64,000 bases of DNA from the NCBI GenBank assembly GCA_021229015.1, contig CM037782.1:61228387-61292386 (forward strand), written 5' to 3'. The notes beneath the pieces were generated by a model. It was given only the letters and a program-made list of their open reading frames with translations. It searched no databases and was not told the origin of the DNA. Positions 37,201 through 49,504 of this stretch are shown here, one piece after another (the stretch's first letter is position 1; each line of letters starts with the position of its first letter). The stretch is from Solen grandis. Lineage: Eukaryota > Mollusca > Bivalvia > Adapedonta > Solenidae. The translations under genes and the position numbers were made by a program.

Positions 37201-39049
37201 AGGCAACAAGTATTTACTATGGTGTACCAGATTCAAGTCCTGTAGTCTAAGATGATTTCATTTTGCTCCCACTATCAGCTTGGCTTAGCCAGATATAAAA
37301 ACGTATTGGGTTGTATGTAATTTTCAAATAGTTCATGCTGTGTAGTTATATATACACTTTTTAGCACCCTCACTGCTTTCGAGTTTGTATTTAAATGTAT
37401 ATAGTACAGTTCTGCAATTGTTTTGGTACATTGCTTTGTGTTTTCTGTGTGGAGAGAAATGTGTGTATTCATTTTCATTCAGATATGATTCACTGTCAAG
37501 TCCTCTACCACCCAAATACACTATTTTACGATAATTCATGCAGGATAATTTTAAAGCCAGATTTGACAAAAAGAACTCAGTTTGAACAGGGGTTTGAAGA
37601 GTTGTCTTCTCCTTTTGATGAGCAGTAAACAGTTCAAAACCTGATCAGCTGCTCAGATTGTGCGAGCTGATTTTGGTTAATACTGGTTGTGTTGATCATT
37701 ATATAGATAGTTTAAGGCGGTAAAGGGGTATGAATTTGAACATTTTTAGTTTTAAGGTGGTTAAGATGTTAGGATGGTTTCAATCAGAATTTAAATTCTT
37801 AGTTTTAAGGTCTTGATTAGTTAGTAAGGTTTTGAATTTCTTGGTGGGTAAAACTTGTTTCTGTGAAGGGTAAAGGTCACTGGTCAAGCAATAAGACTTG
37901 TTTCAGAAAGGATTTGAATTATTAGTTTTAAGGTGGTAAAGTGTTTATGATTTAATTTTTTTTAAGGTTAATGTTTCAGTAAGGTTTTTTTTTTTTGGGG
38001 AAAAGTTAAGGGATATTTTAGTAAGGTTTTGAAGTTAACGTTTTTAGAAGGCTATGTCAATGCTTAGCATTTTGTAAAAAAAAAAAAAAAAAAACACTTC
38101 TGATTTTGATTGACATAAGTTTTACTTTTTATGTTTTTTTGTGTTTTTTTTAATCAGATTTTTGTGACTTATAAATGAATGAATAATTAAAACTCACAAA
38201 AACCCTTAAAAATGAAATTGGTTAGGGGAAAAGAAACTTTGGGAATCACTGCTTATGTTACTGAGTTGGAAAAGGAAAAAAAGAGGTTAAAATGCATTTG
38301 ATTGACCTGAAAGACAATTTTCTAAAATGCATAAATTGATATCTTTAGGTATTTAGTGTAACTTGGACAGGAGATTGGACAGTTTGTGAACTGATTTAAA
38401 AAACATTAAATGTTATGTTTTAAATTTTTTTTTCCCTTTTTCCCATTTGTATCATTTTATATTTTCACCAAGTTGTATGAAATAAGAAGGGAAAAATTGT
38501 CCCTTGGATTCATCTTGATAAAGCTATACATAAACATGAGACACTGCTTTTGCTGTGTGTGTATTTGTAATGCTTAGTGTAGAGAGAAATAATGGAATTT
38601 GTAATCTAAGGGAGGTAATAAAGATTGGCAACAGGCTGGGAGGAGTTACCTTTCTTTTCAAAAAAATGGTCAAACATATGGTTGATATTAATTTTGTTAA
38701 TTTTGTGTGATGTCATTATTGAATCACTGTTTGTGATTTTCAATTGCATAATTATTCTGGTTTTAAATATTATATTGATGTATAAAAAAAGCTGGTCCGT
38801 ATAGGTAAAGCATCAAAGATGGTGAGCAATTCTTTATTTATTTTTTTTTCAATATTTTTTTTTTCTTATTTTAAATTATTTGTACAAGATCAATATAAAT
38901 GGTTCAAACATAAGAAAAACATAGTGAAAATATGTTTGAATACTTACGCTGTATCTTGTCTGTTATTAGGAGGAATGCTTTGGAATAAAAAACAAATGGA
39001 AGTAAAACTTAAAGGGTTAATTGAATAAAGAAAGGAGTGTGTGAGGATG

Positions 39050-39330
39050 AAAGAGAGAGAGAGAGAGAGAAGGGATAGAGAGAAAATGTGTGTTGGTATG
39101 TAAGAAAGTGAGAGAGAGAGAGGAGTTAGAGAGAATGTGTGTTGGTATGAGAGAGGGAAAGAGAGAGAGAAAGAGGAAAGAGAGAGAATGTGTGCGGGTA
39201 TGAGAGAGAGAGAGAATGTGTGTTGGTATGAGAGAGGGAAAGAGAGAGAGAAAGAGAGGGGAGGAGAGAGAGAAAGAGGAAAGAGAGAGAATGTGTGTGG
39301 GTATGAAAGGGAGAGTGTGAATTGGGAGAG
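39050..39330 (+). repeat. (GA)n-rich minisatellite
   Basis: AGAGAG runs interspersed with AATGTGTGTTGGTATGAGAG units. Charged repetitive frames are artefacts. Confidence 0.85.
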
Positions 39331-40104
39331 AGTATAATTATGAAAATTTTAAATTATTTGCCTGCAGCAAGTGGGTTTGTGAGAGAGGGAGAGAGGGGGT
39401 ATGGAGAGAATGGTGGATAGGTTGGTTAAGCGTAGAGTAGGTTGCCCCCTGTAGCCCCCGTTGTTTGTATTGACGAAAGGTTTCCACTGCTGTTGCCAGT
39501 TGTGTCATGGTATCGTTTGATTCTATCATGACTTTTCATGTGTGAATATTTCAATACACGCTGTCGGCACAAGATGGTTGACATGTAGAAGAGAAGTCAA
39601 TCTTCTTGTTAATAATTTTCTTGTCCCTGAGTACAAGGATGAGGCATGTGATCATGTTGATCAACATACATACCCCCACCCCTCAAACCCTCCCTCCCCC
39701 CTGGTTGTATCTACTACTACACACTCTTGGGTTTAACTCTGTAAACACCACTGCACTCTATAGGATAGAGATGGGGCCCCATCTCTACTGTGCTCTAGCG
39801 ATGTAGACTGGCCACGGAGGTTTAACGGGCTGAAGAGAGATACCACTTCCCTCATTGTTTATCCACAATTTATTGATTTCTATCCTCACAGATTCCACAG
39901 TTTGACGGATAACTTTGTTCATGAATTTATCACCTTTCTGTAATTTTGCACATTTTCTGCTACTCCAGCCCTGTTAATTGGGAAGAAAGCTCTTCTCCTC
40001 TGTAGGTTAACAGTCATATAGAGAAAATTGTTAGTGGGTGGCTCCAGAGTGTTTTATATGTACACCCACAGGCTACCTTAATAAAGGTTAAACTGTTAGT
40101 CTTG

Positions 40105-40206
40105 TTAACCTTTTACTTCATGAATTTATGTACAAATTCATGTATGACTTAATATTGATTTACTAAACTTAAAATAGTATATGAAACAATGGATTTTCCT
40201 TGGTTG
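40105..40206 (+). mobile_element. TTAA MITE family 2, left part leading into a tandem array
   Basis: TTAACCTTTTACTTCATGAA terminus and TAGTATATGAAACAATGG are normal family 2 sequence; its next segment is then amplified at 40207-40637. Confidence 0.8.
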
Positions 40207-40637
40207 TACTGACCATGTACAATCTGAGCTACAATATTGTATGAGCCAACAGGCTGTGTACAATCTGAGCTACAATATTGTATGAGCCAACAGACTACAA
40301 TCTTAGCTACAATATTGTATGAGCCAACTGACAGTGTATAATCTGAGCTACAATATTGTATGAGTGAACAGACTGTACAGTCTGAGCTACAATATTGTAT
40401 GAGCCAACAGTCAGTGTATAATCTGAGCTACAATATTGTATGAGGGAACAGGCTGTGTACAATCTGAGTTACAATATTGTATGGGGGAACAGGCTGTGTA
40501 CAATCTGAGCTACAATATTGTATGAGCCAGCTGTATACAATCTGAGCTACAATATTGTATGAGCCAGCTGTGTACAATCTGAGCTACAATATTGTATGAG
40601 CCAGCTGTGTACAATCTGAACTACAATATTGTATGGA
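40207..40637 (+). repeat. ~40-bp minisatellite grown from the interior of a MITE
   Basis: About eleven units of CAATCTGAGCTACAATATTG TATGAGCCAACAGGCTGTGTA with small length changes (36-43 bp). The unit equals a normal single-copy internal segment of family 2 elements. Confidence 0.88.
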
Positions 40638-41445
40638 CCAATAATATAATTTGCAGTTTGACATTTTTTTTTAAAATTAGTTGCTTGGAATTTAAACCTA
40701 ATGGGTTAGCAGCACTTATGGTTATCAAGGAAATAATTGGGGAGCCATGGCCCAGTGCTAGCAATCTTGACTTTGGATTAAAAAGTTGTTGATTTCAGAT
40801 TAGTTGGAGGCATTTCAGAAGGTACAAAGTACTGGTCCAGTTAAGAGATCAAAAACATGATAAGATACAGAATTGCTAACAGTTTGATCTTGTTTTCCAG
40901 TTAAATGAGTAGTTGTAAAAATTGTTTGCAGTCAGATTAGGTTTTATCATTGTTCACTTTGTGGGCTTCAGCTGTAAAGGATTTACCAATTGATATTTAT
41001 CTCACCTTGTTCACTGCTGTTCAACGACTTAATTTTACAAGTCAATACGCCAAACATGTCACCTGTGGCAAGTCTAGAGTATTTTAGTTGAAAGTAGGCT
41101 ACAATGAATAGAATCAACCATAGGATCAATATTAAAGGTTCATAAAGGGAATTCCATCATCTTCCCTCTGAACAATAGCTCAGATAAATCAATACTTTGA
41201 CACATTCTACCCGAGATAACTCTAGTTACGATTTTTTGCACCCCTCCCCCCATGAATTTTTTTGTGCCTTAAAAGAAGAATTCCTTGCAGCAAAAATCCC
41301 GATAAATTTGTACATGTATGCACGAGCATCTCTCTCTGTAATGCATTTATATCTCAACTTGTAAACAAACCACTGTAATATCCTCCGAGAAAACTTGATT
41401 TGTTAGTGTCTTGGTGCTGACTTTTTGTAGGTTTATGTAAATATT

Positions 41446-41560
41446 TAGAGAGAGAGAGAGAGAGAGAGAGAAGGGGGGGGGAGAGAGACTAGAGAGAGTG
41501 GAGAGCTACAAGAAAAAGAGCGAGAGAAAGACAAGGGAGTTAGAGAGAAAGAGAAAAATG
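41446..41560 (+). repeat. (GA)n microsatellite
   Basis: Uninterrupted AG dinucleotides followed by degenerate purine-rich sequence. Confidence 0.85.
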
Positions 41561-41809
41561 GATTTTTTATGAATAGAGGTATTGTGAATTGCATTTCTCA
41601 GGTTTTTGATTATTAATAGAGGTATGATTATTTGTTTTTTTTTCTTCTTTAACTTCTCACCAGTTTGGTCTCCCAACATTTAATATCAGACATACAGTAA
41701 ACTTTTTATGTCCTCAATAACTTTAATTCCATATTCTGTGTTTTTGTCAGTTTCTTTATTCATTGAGGTGTGGCCAAAGTGAGATGAAGTGTGAGAACCA
41801 TTGTTATAG

Positions 41810-41874
41810 TTCAGTAAATTGATATCCACCAAGTCATAAATTTATACATGAATATTCATGAGATTAAGTGTTAA
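41810..41874 (-). mobile_element. TTAA MITE family 2, terminal fragment
   Basis: AAGTCATAAATTTATACATG then AATATTCATGAGATTAAGTG TTAA only. Confidence 0.65.
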
Positions 41875-42933
41875 ATCCTGATCAGCCTGCAAGTTACATG
41901 CATATTGTTATAGATAAATATTTTCACACGCGTGTAAGACACATAAAGAGAGTAGAGAGCCATCTAGCCCTTATTTTCACATAAGAATCTGCAGAGGTAA
42001 CTGGTTAAGCTACCATAAATGACCCTCAAGGTTGCTGGTTCAAGATGAGGCCCTTCGAGTTGCATCCGAAGATCTCATCTTGTTTGATGGTGACAGTTGA
42101 TCATTATTGTTATCATTGTGTAGTCGGCTACTTTATTTTCTGATCTTTTTGATAATGCAGATGATTTTCATTGATACTCTTTTGTTATACATTAGTTATC
42201 TTGGGATACTCCCGCTAGTCATCATCCATAACTACTCTGAAACCACCCAAGGGAGATAAGTTGGATAAGGGCCTCTGGTTGTCATTCTGAAGTTAATAGT
42301 TGGAAATCAGTCACACATCCCCGGCAATTTTTCAAAAATGTCTCACTTCCAGTTTGAGTAAAGAAATTGCCTTTTATTTGGAGATGCTTGATATTTAGTA
42401 ACAGTTAGTTTCAACTTACATATTTTATATTTTTACATTGGCTGATGAAAAACAGGTTTTAACAACTTCTACTATTAATCGCTCGAAATGGTTCCTGGGT
42501 TTGACCAGCAGTTTGTACCTGGTTCATCCATGGAACAGAAGGTTTTGGTAACTGACCACCGTTTATGCAGTCTCCAGGTCACCAGCACTTTCTCAGAACA
42601 AATTCAGCCAAGTTCAGAGGGACAGAATAAAGATTCTGTCTGCTCTCTCGTATATCTGAAGCAGCATTGTCTTTCAAGTTTATGACTTTTGATCTTTTTG
42701 CTTCATATTCTATAAAAGAACATTGATTCTAGTCTGTCTAATGAGAAGTACTAATCATTGTCTAGCCATAAAAGTTCTACTAGTTCTATATATTCATATT
42801 ATTTTGTGATCAAAAGAAACACAGTATGGTGTGTTCAGAGCAGGTCAGGGCCTGTTAAGATGTCTGGCTTATATATTCAGGTCTGTGTTTTAAGATCTTA
42901 GTTTGATGTGCATGAGTTGAGATAATTCAAATC

Positions 42934-43169
42934 AAAACCTTTTCCTTGTAAAGAGTCATTTTTATGCATAACAGAGTAGACCCAGATCAGACAGCTCCTT
43001 CCAGGAGTTGATCAGGGTCTCCTCTGCTCATGCAATATTGTAGCTCAGATTCTACACAGTCTGCATGGCAAAGAGAAATCAATTGTTTCATATACCATTT
43101 CAAGTTCAGTACATGATTATTCATCAAGTTATAAATTCATATATGAATATTCATGAGGAAGAAGGTTGA
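42934..43169 (-). mobile_element. TTAA MITE family 2 copy
   Basis: AACCTTTTCCTTGTA, GATCAGACAGCTCCTTCCAG, ATGCAATATTGTAGCTCAG, AATATTCATGAGG. Terminal TTAA eroded. Confidence 0.75.
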
Positions 43170-43875
43170 TGTAATTTATAATACAGGTATATGGTTCTTG
43201 AATTCACCGTGATCTGGCCACATGTAGATATACAGACTGTTGTTCAGTGCGAGTTGATTGCTGGAGGTTTCAAGCGTGTGCATGTATATTGCTGTACACA
43301 AGATTGTAATGATTGAAAGAAGTGACAAAGATTTCTGCAGTGTATATGCCAGACTGATGTAAAATGAACAGCAGTGCTGCAGTATTTAGGGCAGTATTGA
43401 GTTCCGTCTCTGGTCTTGTGCCGTGTGTAGATAGGTGGTCGACAGTCTGTATAGATGAAGTCTGGGTACGTGTTGTATTTAGGGCGATCCGCTTCAATGA
43501 CTGGCCCTTGAGAGTTGTCTCCCTTTCTGTCTCTAGGGATAACCCCTTACCCCAGGCTAGGCAATTTTATCTCCTTAATCGATCATTTGTATCTGAATAT
43601 GTTTCGTTGTATTTTGTTTTTCTTCTCGTCTCAAGTTTTGATGAGCAGTGAACAGTTTAAAACTAGATCAACCTGCAAGATACTTTTATGCTTCTCTAGT
43701 TGTAGCTTGCAGGCTGACAAGGTTTTATACCAGTTGCATCAGTTAATTTTTGAAGTGTTTTGACACCATGGTAAACAGAGCAGACCCAGATCAGACAGCT
43801 TCTTTCAGAGTCTACATCTCATACAGAAGTCCTTATTCTATTCATGGCAAGAAAAGAAATCCATTCTTATATATT

Positions 43876-44109
43876 TTAACCATTTACTTCATATAGACTC
43901 AGTTTGGCACATAGGCAAACAGAGCAGACCTAGATCAGACAGCTCTAGTCAGGGTCTCCTCTGTTTGCTCATACAATAATTTGTAGCTCAGTTTCTACAC
44001 AGTCATTTGTGGCAAAAAAAAATCCATTAGTTCATAACCATTTTAAGATCAATCACTTAATATTAAACAAAAATATTTGTACATGAATATTCATGAGGCA
44101 ATGGGTTAA
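43876..44109 (-). mobile_element. TTAA MITE family 2, full copy
   Basis: TTAACCATTTACTTCATATA start, GATCAGACAGCTCTAGTCAG core, AATATTCATGAGGCAATGGG TTAA end shared with the family 1 copy. Confidence 0.82.
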
Positions 44110-44347
44110 CCCTTTCCCTCATAGAGGATACCATGAAAAGACCTATGCGAACAGCATAAAACCAGATCAGCCTGCGAGTAACTCGCAGGCTGATCAGGTT
44201 TTATGCTGTTCGCTGCTCCTCAGTGGTCTGGTAATGAGGATTTTACAATTAAATTTGGTAAGGTTTGAGCCTGGCTTTCTGTAGATCAGGTTTTATGTGG
44301 TACCTACTGAGTGCGTCAAAATGAGTCTATATGAGGGAAAGGGTTAA
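44106..44347 (+). mobile_element. TTAA MITE family 1, abutting a family 2 copy
   Basis: Full copy whose left TTAA is also the end of the family 2 element 43876-44109. It lies 0.65 kb before the SSBP exon at 45002. Confidence 0.92.
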
Positions 44348-44529
44348 GGGACATCAGATGTGGTGTAATGTACATGAGAGTGTGTAGGCTACACACAGGT
44401 CACATTATTAATTGTTAATCGCTTTGTTTTCAAGTGTTTATCTCTGGTTGAATCTGTGTATAGAAATCAGTTGTCTGGGATGTTAAAATGCAGAATAGTG
44501 AACACGGGTTGTGGAAAAAAGGTAAAAGG

Positions 44530-44670
44530 ATAAAGAGAGTGGTTGGAGAGAAAAAAAAGAAAGATAACTGGAGGAGAGACAGAGAGAGAGAGAAAAAAGA
44601 GGGGGAAAGAGGAGAGAGAGAGAGAGAGAGATAGGGAAGAGGAGAGAGAGACCGACCTAGGCAAGAGAAA
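44530..44670 (+). repeat. (GA)n purine-rich tract
   Basis: GAGAGA and AAAGAGG runs between a family 1 MITE and the SSBP exon at 45002. Confidence 0.85.
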
Positions 44671-45001
44671 GAGAATCAAGTGGGGTGTCTCAAATTATAC
44701 AAACTCAAGCGGGAAGGGCGATAATTAAAAAAGATGTGAATATGTTCAAATATTTTATTTAACTAAACCATGTAAGGCTAGCGTTTAACTAAACCAGCCT
44801 GAAAAACATGCTTATTTTGATCTCTCTAATCAAGATTTACATTGTAATCATGGGGCCAAGTTTCTCTCAGGCTGGTCAAGTTTTACACTGGTTACAAAGT
44901 GTTCATATCATTGCATTATAGCAAATTAACCAGCACTCATCCTGTGTCCCTGCTCCTCCGGTCGGTCACTGTGTAATGTATGGCTCGTTTTGTCGTTGCA
45001 G

Positions 45002-45091
45002 AATCCTTCAGCGCCCAGTCCACTCGGCCAAATGCCGCCACAAGACGGTATGCCAGGAGGTCCTGGGATGCCACCGGGGTTTTTCCCTCCT
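45002..45091 (+). CDS. SSBP3: SSBP exon: Pro/Gly/Met-rich segment
   Basis: Seen: GTTGCAG acceptor, 30 codons, GTAAGT donor, both junctions phase 0. Translation starts NPSAPSPLGQMPPQDGMPG and ends GMPPGFFPP. Known: vertebrate SSBP has APSPVLGNIPPGDGMPVG..PPGFFQPF at this place, so alignment is direct. This proline-rich region has been linked to transactivation. The next expected exon (MSPRYPGGPRP-like) was not seen between 45092 and the N run at 55001, leaving the 3' part of the gene unaccounted for on this contig; the 3494-3554 exon is one of the missing pieces. Overlapping frames on both strands in 44926-45162 are shadows. Confidence 0.95.
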
Positions 45092-45348
45092 GTAAGTATA
45101 AAACAAACATAACACAACAGGCCCCCATCCAGTCATGCAGTGCCAAGCACCTCCTTTTATAGACCAGTCAATTAGTGTCTATGTAGCATCTAAATATAAG
45201 ACCTGCAGTGAAAGACCAGTCTGTAATGTTAAACTAAAGATATGAGTGTACAATATAATATGCTATAATCAATCAGTGTCACATCACTATGTTAAGATAC
45301 AAGCATTGTTAAGTCTAGTAAAATAGTATCTAGTTAGAAGGAATTAAC

Positions 45349-45532
45349 AGGTAATCCACTGATCATCAAGTCATCATCATGGTCCATCAAATGCTTAAAA
45401 AGACTACAGTGCAGATGCAAGCATCCATTGACTTGGAGTTATAGGTTCTCTATAAAGGCTTGCATTTACTATTGAGTTCTCATGATCACTTGATGGACTA
45501 TGATCACAATTTAATGATGGATGGATTACCTT
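45349..45532. repeat. imperfect foldback repeat
   Basis: AGGTAATCCACTGATCATC...TGGTCCATCAA on the left and TTGATGGACTATGATCA...GATGGATTACCTT on the right are inverted. About 184 bases long, 258 bases after the SSBP exon; probably a MITE of an unassigned family. Confidence 0.6.
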
Positions 45533-47271
45533 AAAAAGGTATTATTCTGTAGGTTTTATCAAGGTGATTTTTCAAGGAAGAAGCAAAGAAACAATAAAAA
45601 AAAAATGCAAAGAATATTTCATATGAAAAGAAAGGCATAACTAAAAATGTGTATAAGAATGGTAGTCATGGTTTTGTGAAGTTTGTTAATAAAAGCAGCG
45701 CTTGTAATATAATTTTACTTAAAACCAAGGGTATGGTGTAATACTAGGATAACTTAATATAAATAAGGCAGGAGTTACAATAGTTGTACACCAAGTCTTC
45801 AGAGAGCTAATTAAGCTTTTATTTCATGCTTCGTTTTGCTATGTGGTTTATTTACCCTCGGTATTTTGTAGGTTTGGTTAGTTTTGATTTTAGTGGTGTG
45901 AAGTTGAGATTTTAGTTGCTATGAAAATAAAATAGAAGAAAGGTAACAAAGGATGCTTCCTTAGTCAAAATTCCGATCTGTCTTTTGAAAGATACTTATT
46001 AACATATCAGGTTGTTCTGCTAGGAACAAAGTATCGTAACTGCATTTATATTTGTTGGCATTAAATTTCGTTGATTATGAACTTAGGGGAATTGGGGATT
46101 CATTTTCTGTAAGAAGTCTATGAAATGAATGTTTTTCATGGAATTTTTTTTTTTTTTTTTTGATAAAACCCTCCATGAAATCAAGGAAAATTAGTGTCCC
46201 TTGGAAATTAACAATTTCACGATAAAATAAGAAGGATTGAAAGACAAAAGATATCTAGGCACAAAATAGGATATCTAAATCAAGTTTATTATAAGGATTA
46301 CAAGCTAGTCAACTTTGCTGATGGAGATGCAATAATATGTCTGTAACATGCCTCATGCCACTACTTTAAACTTTATCAGCCTGCAAGTTCATTGAGTCTA
46401 CATAGAAATCACATGTCACGTTAAGTCAGGTCAGGTCACATCCTTCACTCACACAACATGAAGACACTGTGGGATGTGGGAGGTATTAATCACCTTTAAT
46501 GATAGCTGTAGTTACCTTGGTCACATCAGATTTTCTAATGTTAGATATACATAATAAATGCTTAGGAGTAAAGGAAAGTTAACGCTTCAAAACCTGTTCA
46601 GTCTGAAAGGGGTTATCAGTACAATTTATCATGTCGATGGTCCAAATCGTGTAAAACGACGGATCAGTGTGGTAAAGATTTAAAGAATGTGTGAGAACCT
46701 CACAACACTTGCATCATCTAATTTTTATAACTTGCCCAGCTTAAAGCAGAGGAAATCAATTATAAATATAGATATGACAGATTGGGAGGTAACATGTAGA
46801 CGCTTCCATTACCTGTGGGAATACCTGTGTACAGGTAAATGTAGAAGGCTGGATCTTGAGCTCTGTAGGACCTTCATTAGAGTGTCATCTCAAGCTGACA
46901 TCAGAGGCGGAAAAGCTTCTGGGAGCTGTAATGAACGTTTAAACTACAAGATAATATCTGTATTAGTATAGGTTATACGGGCAAAAGGGATGACTTTGAC
47001 ATTTATATTACATGAAGTGGTGATGAGTGGGTATTGGCATATCAATGGTATCTATCCATACATACTATATATTTTGTGGTGATAAATAACTGAAAACAGT
47101 TAATTTGTGTCAGAACCTTGCATAACTTAAAGATCTGTAATCATCTTTACACGAATGAACATGAAATAATAAAACAAAAAATAAGATTCAATTTCTAATC
47201 TAAGGCCACTTGAATAAATACATCTTTGATAATAAAAAGTTAGGCATAAGATAAACGTAATAAACCGTCTG

Positions 47272-47511
47272 TTAACCCTTTCCCTCATAGTGGAAACCAT
47301 GAAAAGACCTATGCGAACAGCATAAAACCAGATCAGCCTGCGAGTAACTCGCAGGCTGATCAGGTTTTATGCTGTTCGCTGCTCCTCAGTGGTCTGGAAA
47401 TGGGGATTTTGTAATTAAATTTGGTAAGGTTTAACTGGTTTTCTGCAGATCAGGCTTTATGTGGTACCTATTGAGGGCGTCAAAATGCGTCTATATGAGG
47501 GAAAGGGTTAA
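47272..47511 (+). mobile_element. TTAA MITE family 1, full copy
   Basis: TTAA both sides; near-consensus, with a small deletion in TTAACTG..GTTTTCTGC. Confidence 0.92.
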
Positions 47512-48161
47512 GCATGTTCTTCGTCTAAAAAGTGTCACCAAGTTAATTTGTAGGTAGCAAACTTAGAAAAAAGAAAAGCTTATACAATGAACATGATTTG
47601 TAGGCTGCACATATTTTTCATTGGTTGCAATATTTTTAATGATGTCCTATGTAGGGAAACATGCTTAAGCGTTAAAATCTTGGTACCGAGAAATGTGTAG
47701 TTTTTGGATCTTTTGCTCAGTAATGAGTGTGATCCTAGAATACTGTATTCATGATTGATTCTTTATCAGAGAGAGAATAGAACCACAAGCCTAGGCCGGA
47801 ATGGAAGACACAGCTGATGATGAAAATTCACAGCTACAGTCTCCATAGCAGATAATTGGAGATGTGTTCTGTAACTGGGTCAGATCATAGGAGTTAGGAA
47901 TGTTGAGATTTTTCTTTTAGTAATTTTAATCTGAGCAAGGATGATGCACCAGTGTTAAGAAATTATTTTTAAAGGAGACACTGAGATATTCATAGAAATA
48001 GAAGTAAGTGAGATCTTGATAATAAGGAGTGGACAACTTAATAATATTGCCAGCAGAGAAAATATAGGAAAGGGGTCCAGCTATAAAATGGTTGAACTGT
48101 AATGAGATAGTCCTTTTAAAAAACTTACTTCTTTTTATATCAGTTTTTACAGCTTATAATA

Positions 48162-48455
48162 CCAACCCCAGTGGCCAAGTGGTTGGAGCATCTGCCTTGA
48201 GAGTGGGAGGTCATGGGTTCGATCTATTGCCGCGACATACCAGAGTCGTAAAAAATGGAACTGATATAGCTCACTTGTTTGGCGCTCAGCATATAAGGGT
48301 AGTTCCAGGACTGGTTGGCCTGGTGGCAGGATAATGTGACATATCTACAGCGTGATACTGCAGTGTGACAGCACCATATCTGTCTCAAGTAGACATTGTC
48401 TTCAAATGACTGAAATATTGTTGACGGGACACTCAAACCAATAAACAAACAAACA
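48162..48455 (+). mobile_element. tRNA-derived SINE with AAAC tail, plus-strand copy
   Basis: Head CAGTGGCCAAGTGGTTGGAG with B box GGGTTCGATCT, then GACATACCAGAGTCGTAAAA, GGCGCTCAGCATATAAGGG, TCTCAAGTAGACATTG, ending in ACAAACAAACAG. It is the near-complete mate of 60849-61160 in opposite orientation. Confidence 0.85.
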
Positions 48456-48517
48456 GCTAATATTAATCCTTTTGAGATGTTACTTAAGATTCTTATCCAC
48501 AATTGTATTGCATTGAA

Positions 48518-48628
48518 TGTAAGATGGTCTTTATGCTGTGGTGGCCTTTACAAAGGGGTGGTCTTTATACAGATGTAAGATGGTCTTTATGCTGTGGTGG
48601 CCTTTACAAGGGGGTGGTCTTTATACAG
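48518..48628 (+). repeat. 57-bp direct duplication
   Basis: TGTAAGATGGTCTTTATGCT GTGGTGGCCTTTACAA occurs twice in tandem with one difference (AAAGGGG/AGGGGG). Confidence 0.85.
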
Positions 48629-49504
48629 GTAGTTTTCTGATATGAATATGGCAGAAAATGTATAGGAAATGTAATGTTTTTGACCCGTATACACCATTCC
48701 ACTGAGTTGCGAAGATGTATATCAGAGACATATGTAATGGAATTGTTTTAGCGACACCGGTTTTATAGGTTCAAATAAGGACCTACTGAATGATTTATTT
48801 TTCTTATTTGGTAGAAATATAACATCAACAATATGGCATCATCATAAGAAAAATAGGTGAGCAAAAAAAAGGGTGAGCAAATATATAACATTAATTTCAT
48901 CACAAGAAGAAAATTTGAAACCGACAAATCAAAGCAAGAAAAAAAAAGATGAAACAGGCAAGATTGGTGGCCTAATTATCCTGAAAGTGTGTTATTTTCT
49001 GGCAGAAATGCGTGAATCTATGCATCAGATATGTCATCGGAACAGAGATACAAAAATAAATTCATAAGTGAAAGCAAGTCTTTGTATATTTTATGACTTT
49101 TATGTAAATTTATTGCCACTGTAAACCAACTATAATGACACAAAATTACAAAATGTACCCAGAGGACACAAAAGATAGCTTTGTTAGCCTACATTTTGAA
49201 GGACTTAAATAATCCACAATGTTGACATCCTGCAAATGTAGACCTACATTTTGTAAGAAGTGGCAGCAGAAATCAGAACGTTACGGCATTATATGGAAAA
49301 TAAATTTGAAATGTAACCGCAGATATTTCTTGAAACAATATTGATTTGTTATCATAACTGTGATTTCTACTTGTGCTGTTTCCAAATAGGGTAATATTAA
49401 AATATAAGCATTATCAAAAATAAAGTTTCCCCTTCCCCCAGTCAGTGCAAAATATATTCAGTAAAATCAAAATTAAAGAATTATTTAGTAAGGACATATT
49501 AATC

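Larger units (their letters stand above)
31765..45001. other. SSBP intron
   Basis: 13.2 kb bounded by GTAAGT and CAG. Between listed repeats no exon is recognised; the longest open frames (36186-36506, 36815-37201) have no family features or splice support. Small GAT runs at 35040-35120. 35280-35480 and 36080-36320 are G+C-richer non-repetitive patches. Confidence 0.75.

Noticed and set aside
36815..37201. 128-codon open frame in the third SSBP intron
   Set aside because: No motif recognised, no evidence of splicing; length is within chance for this much sequence.
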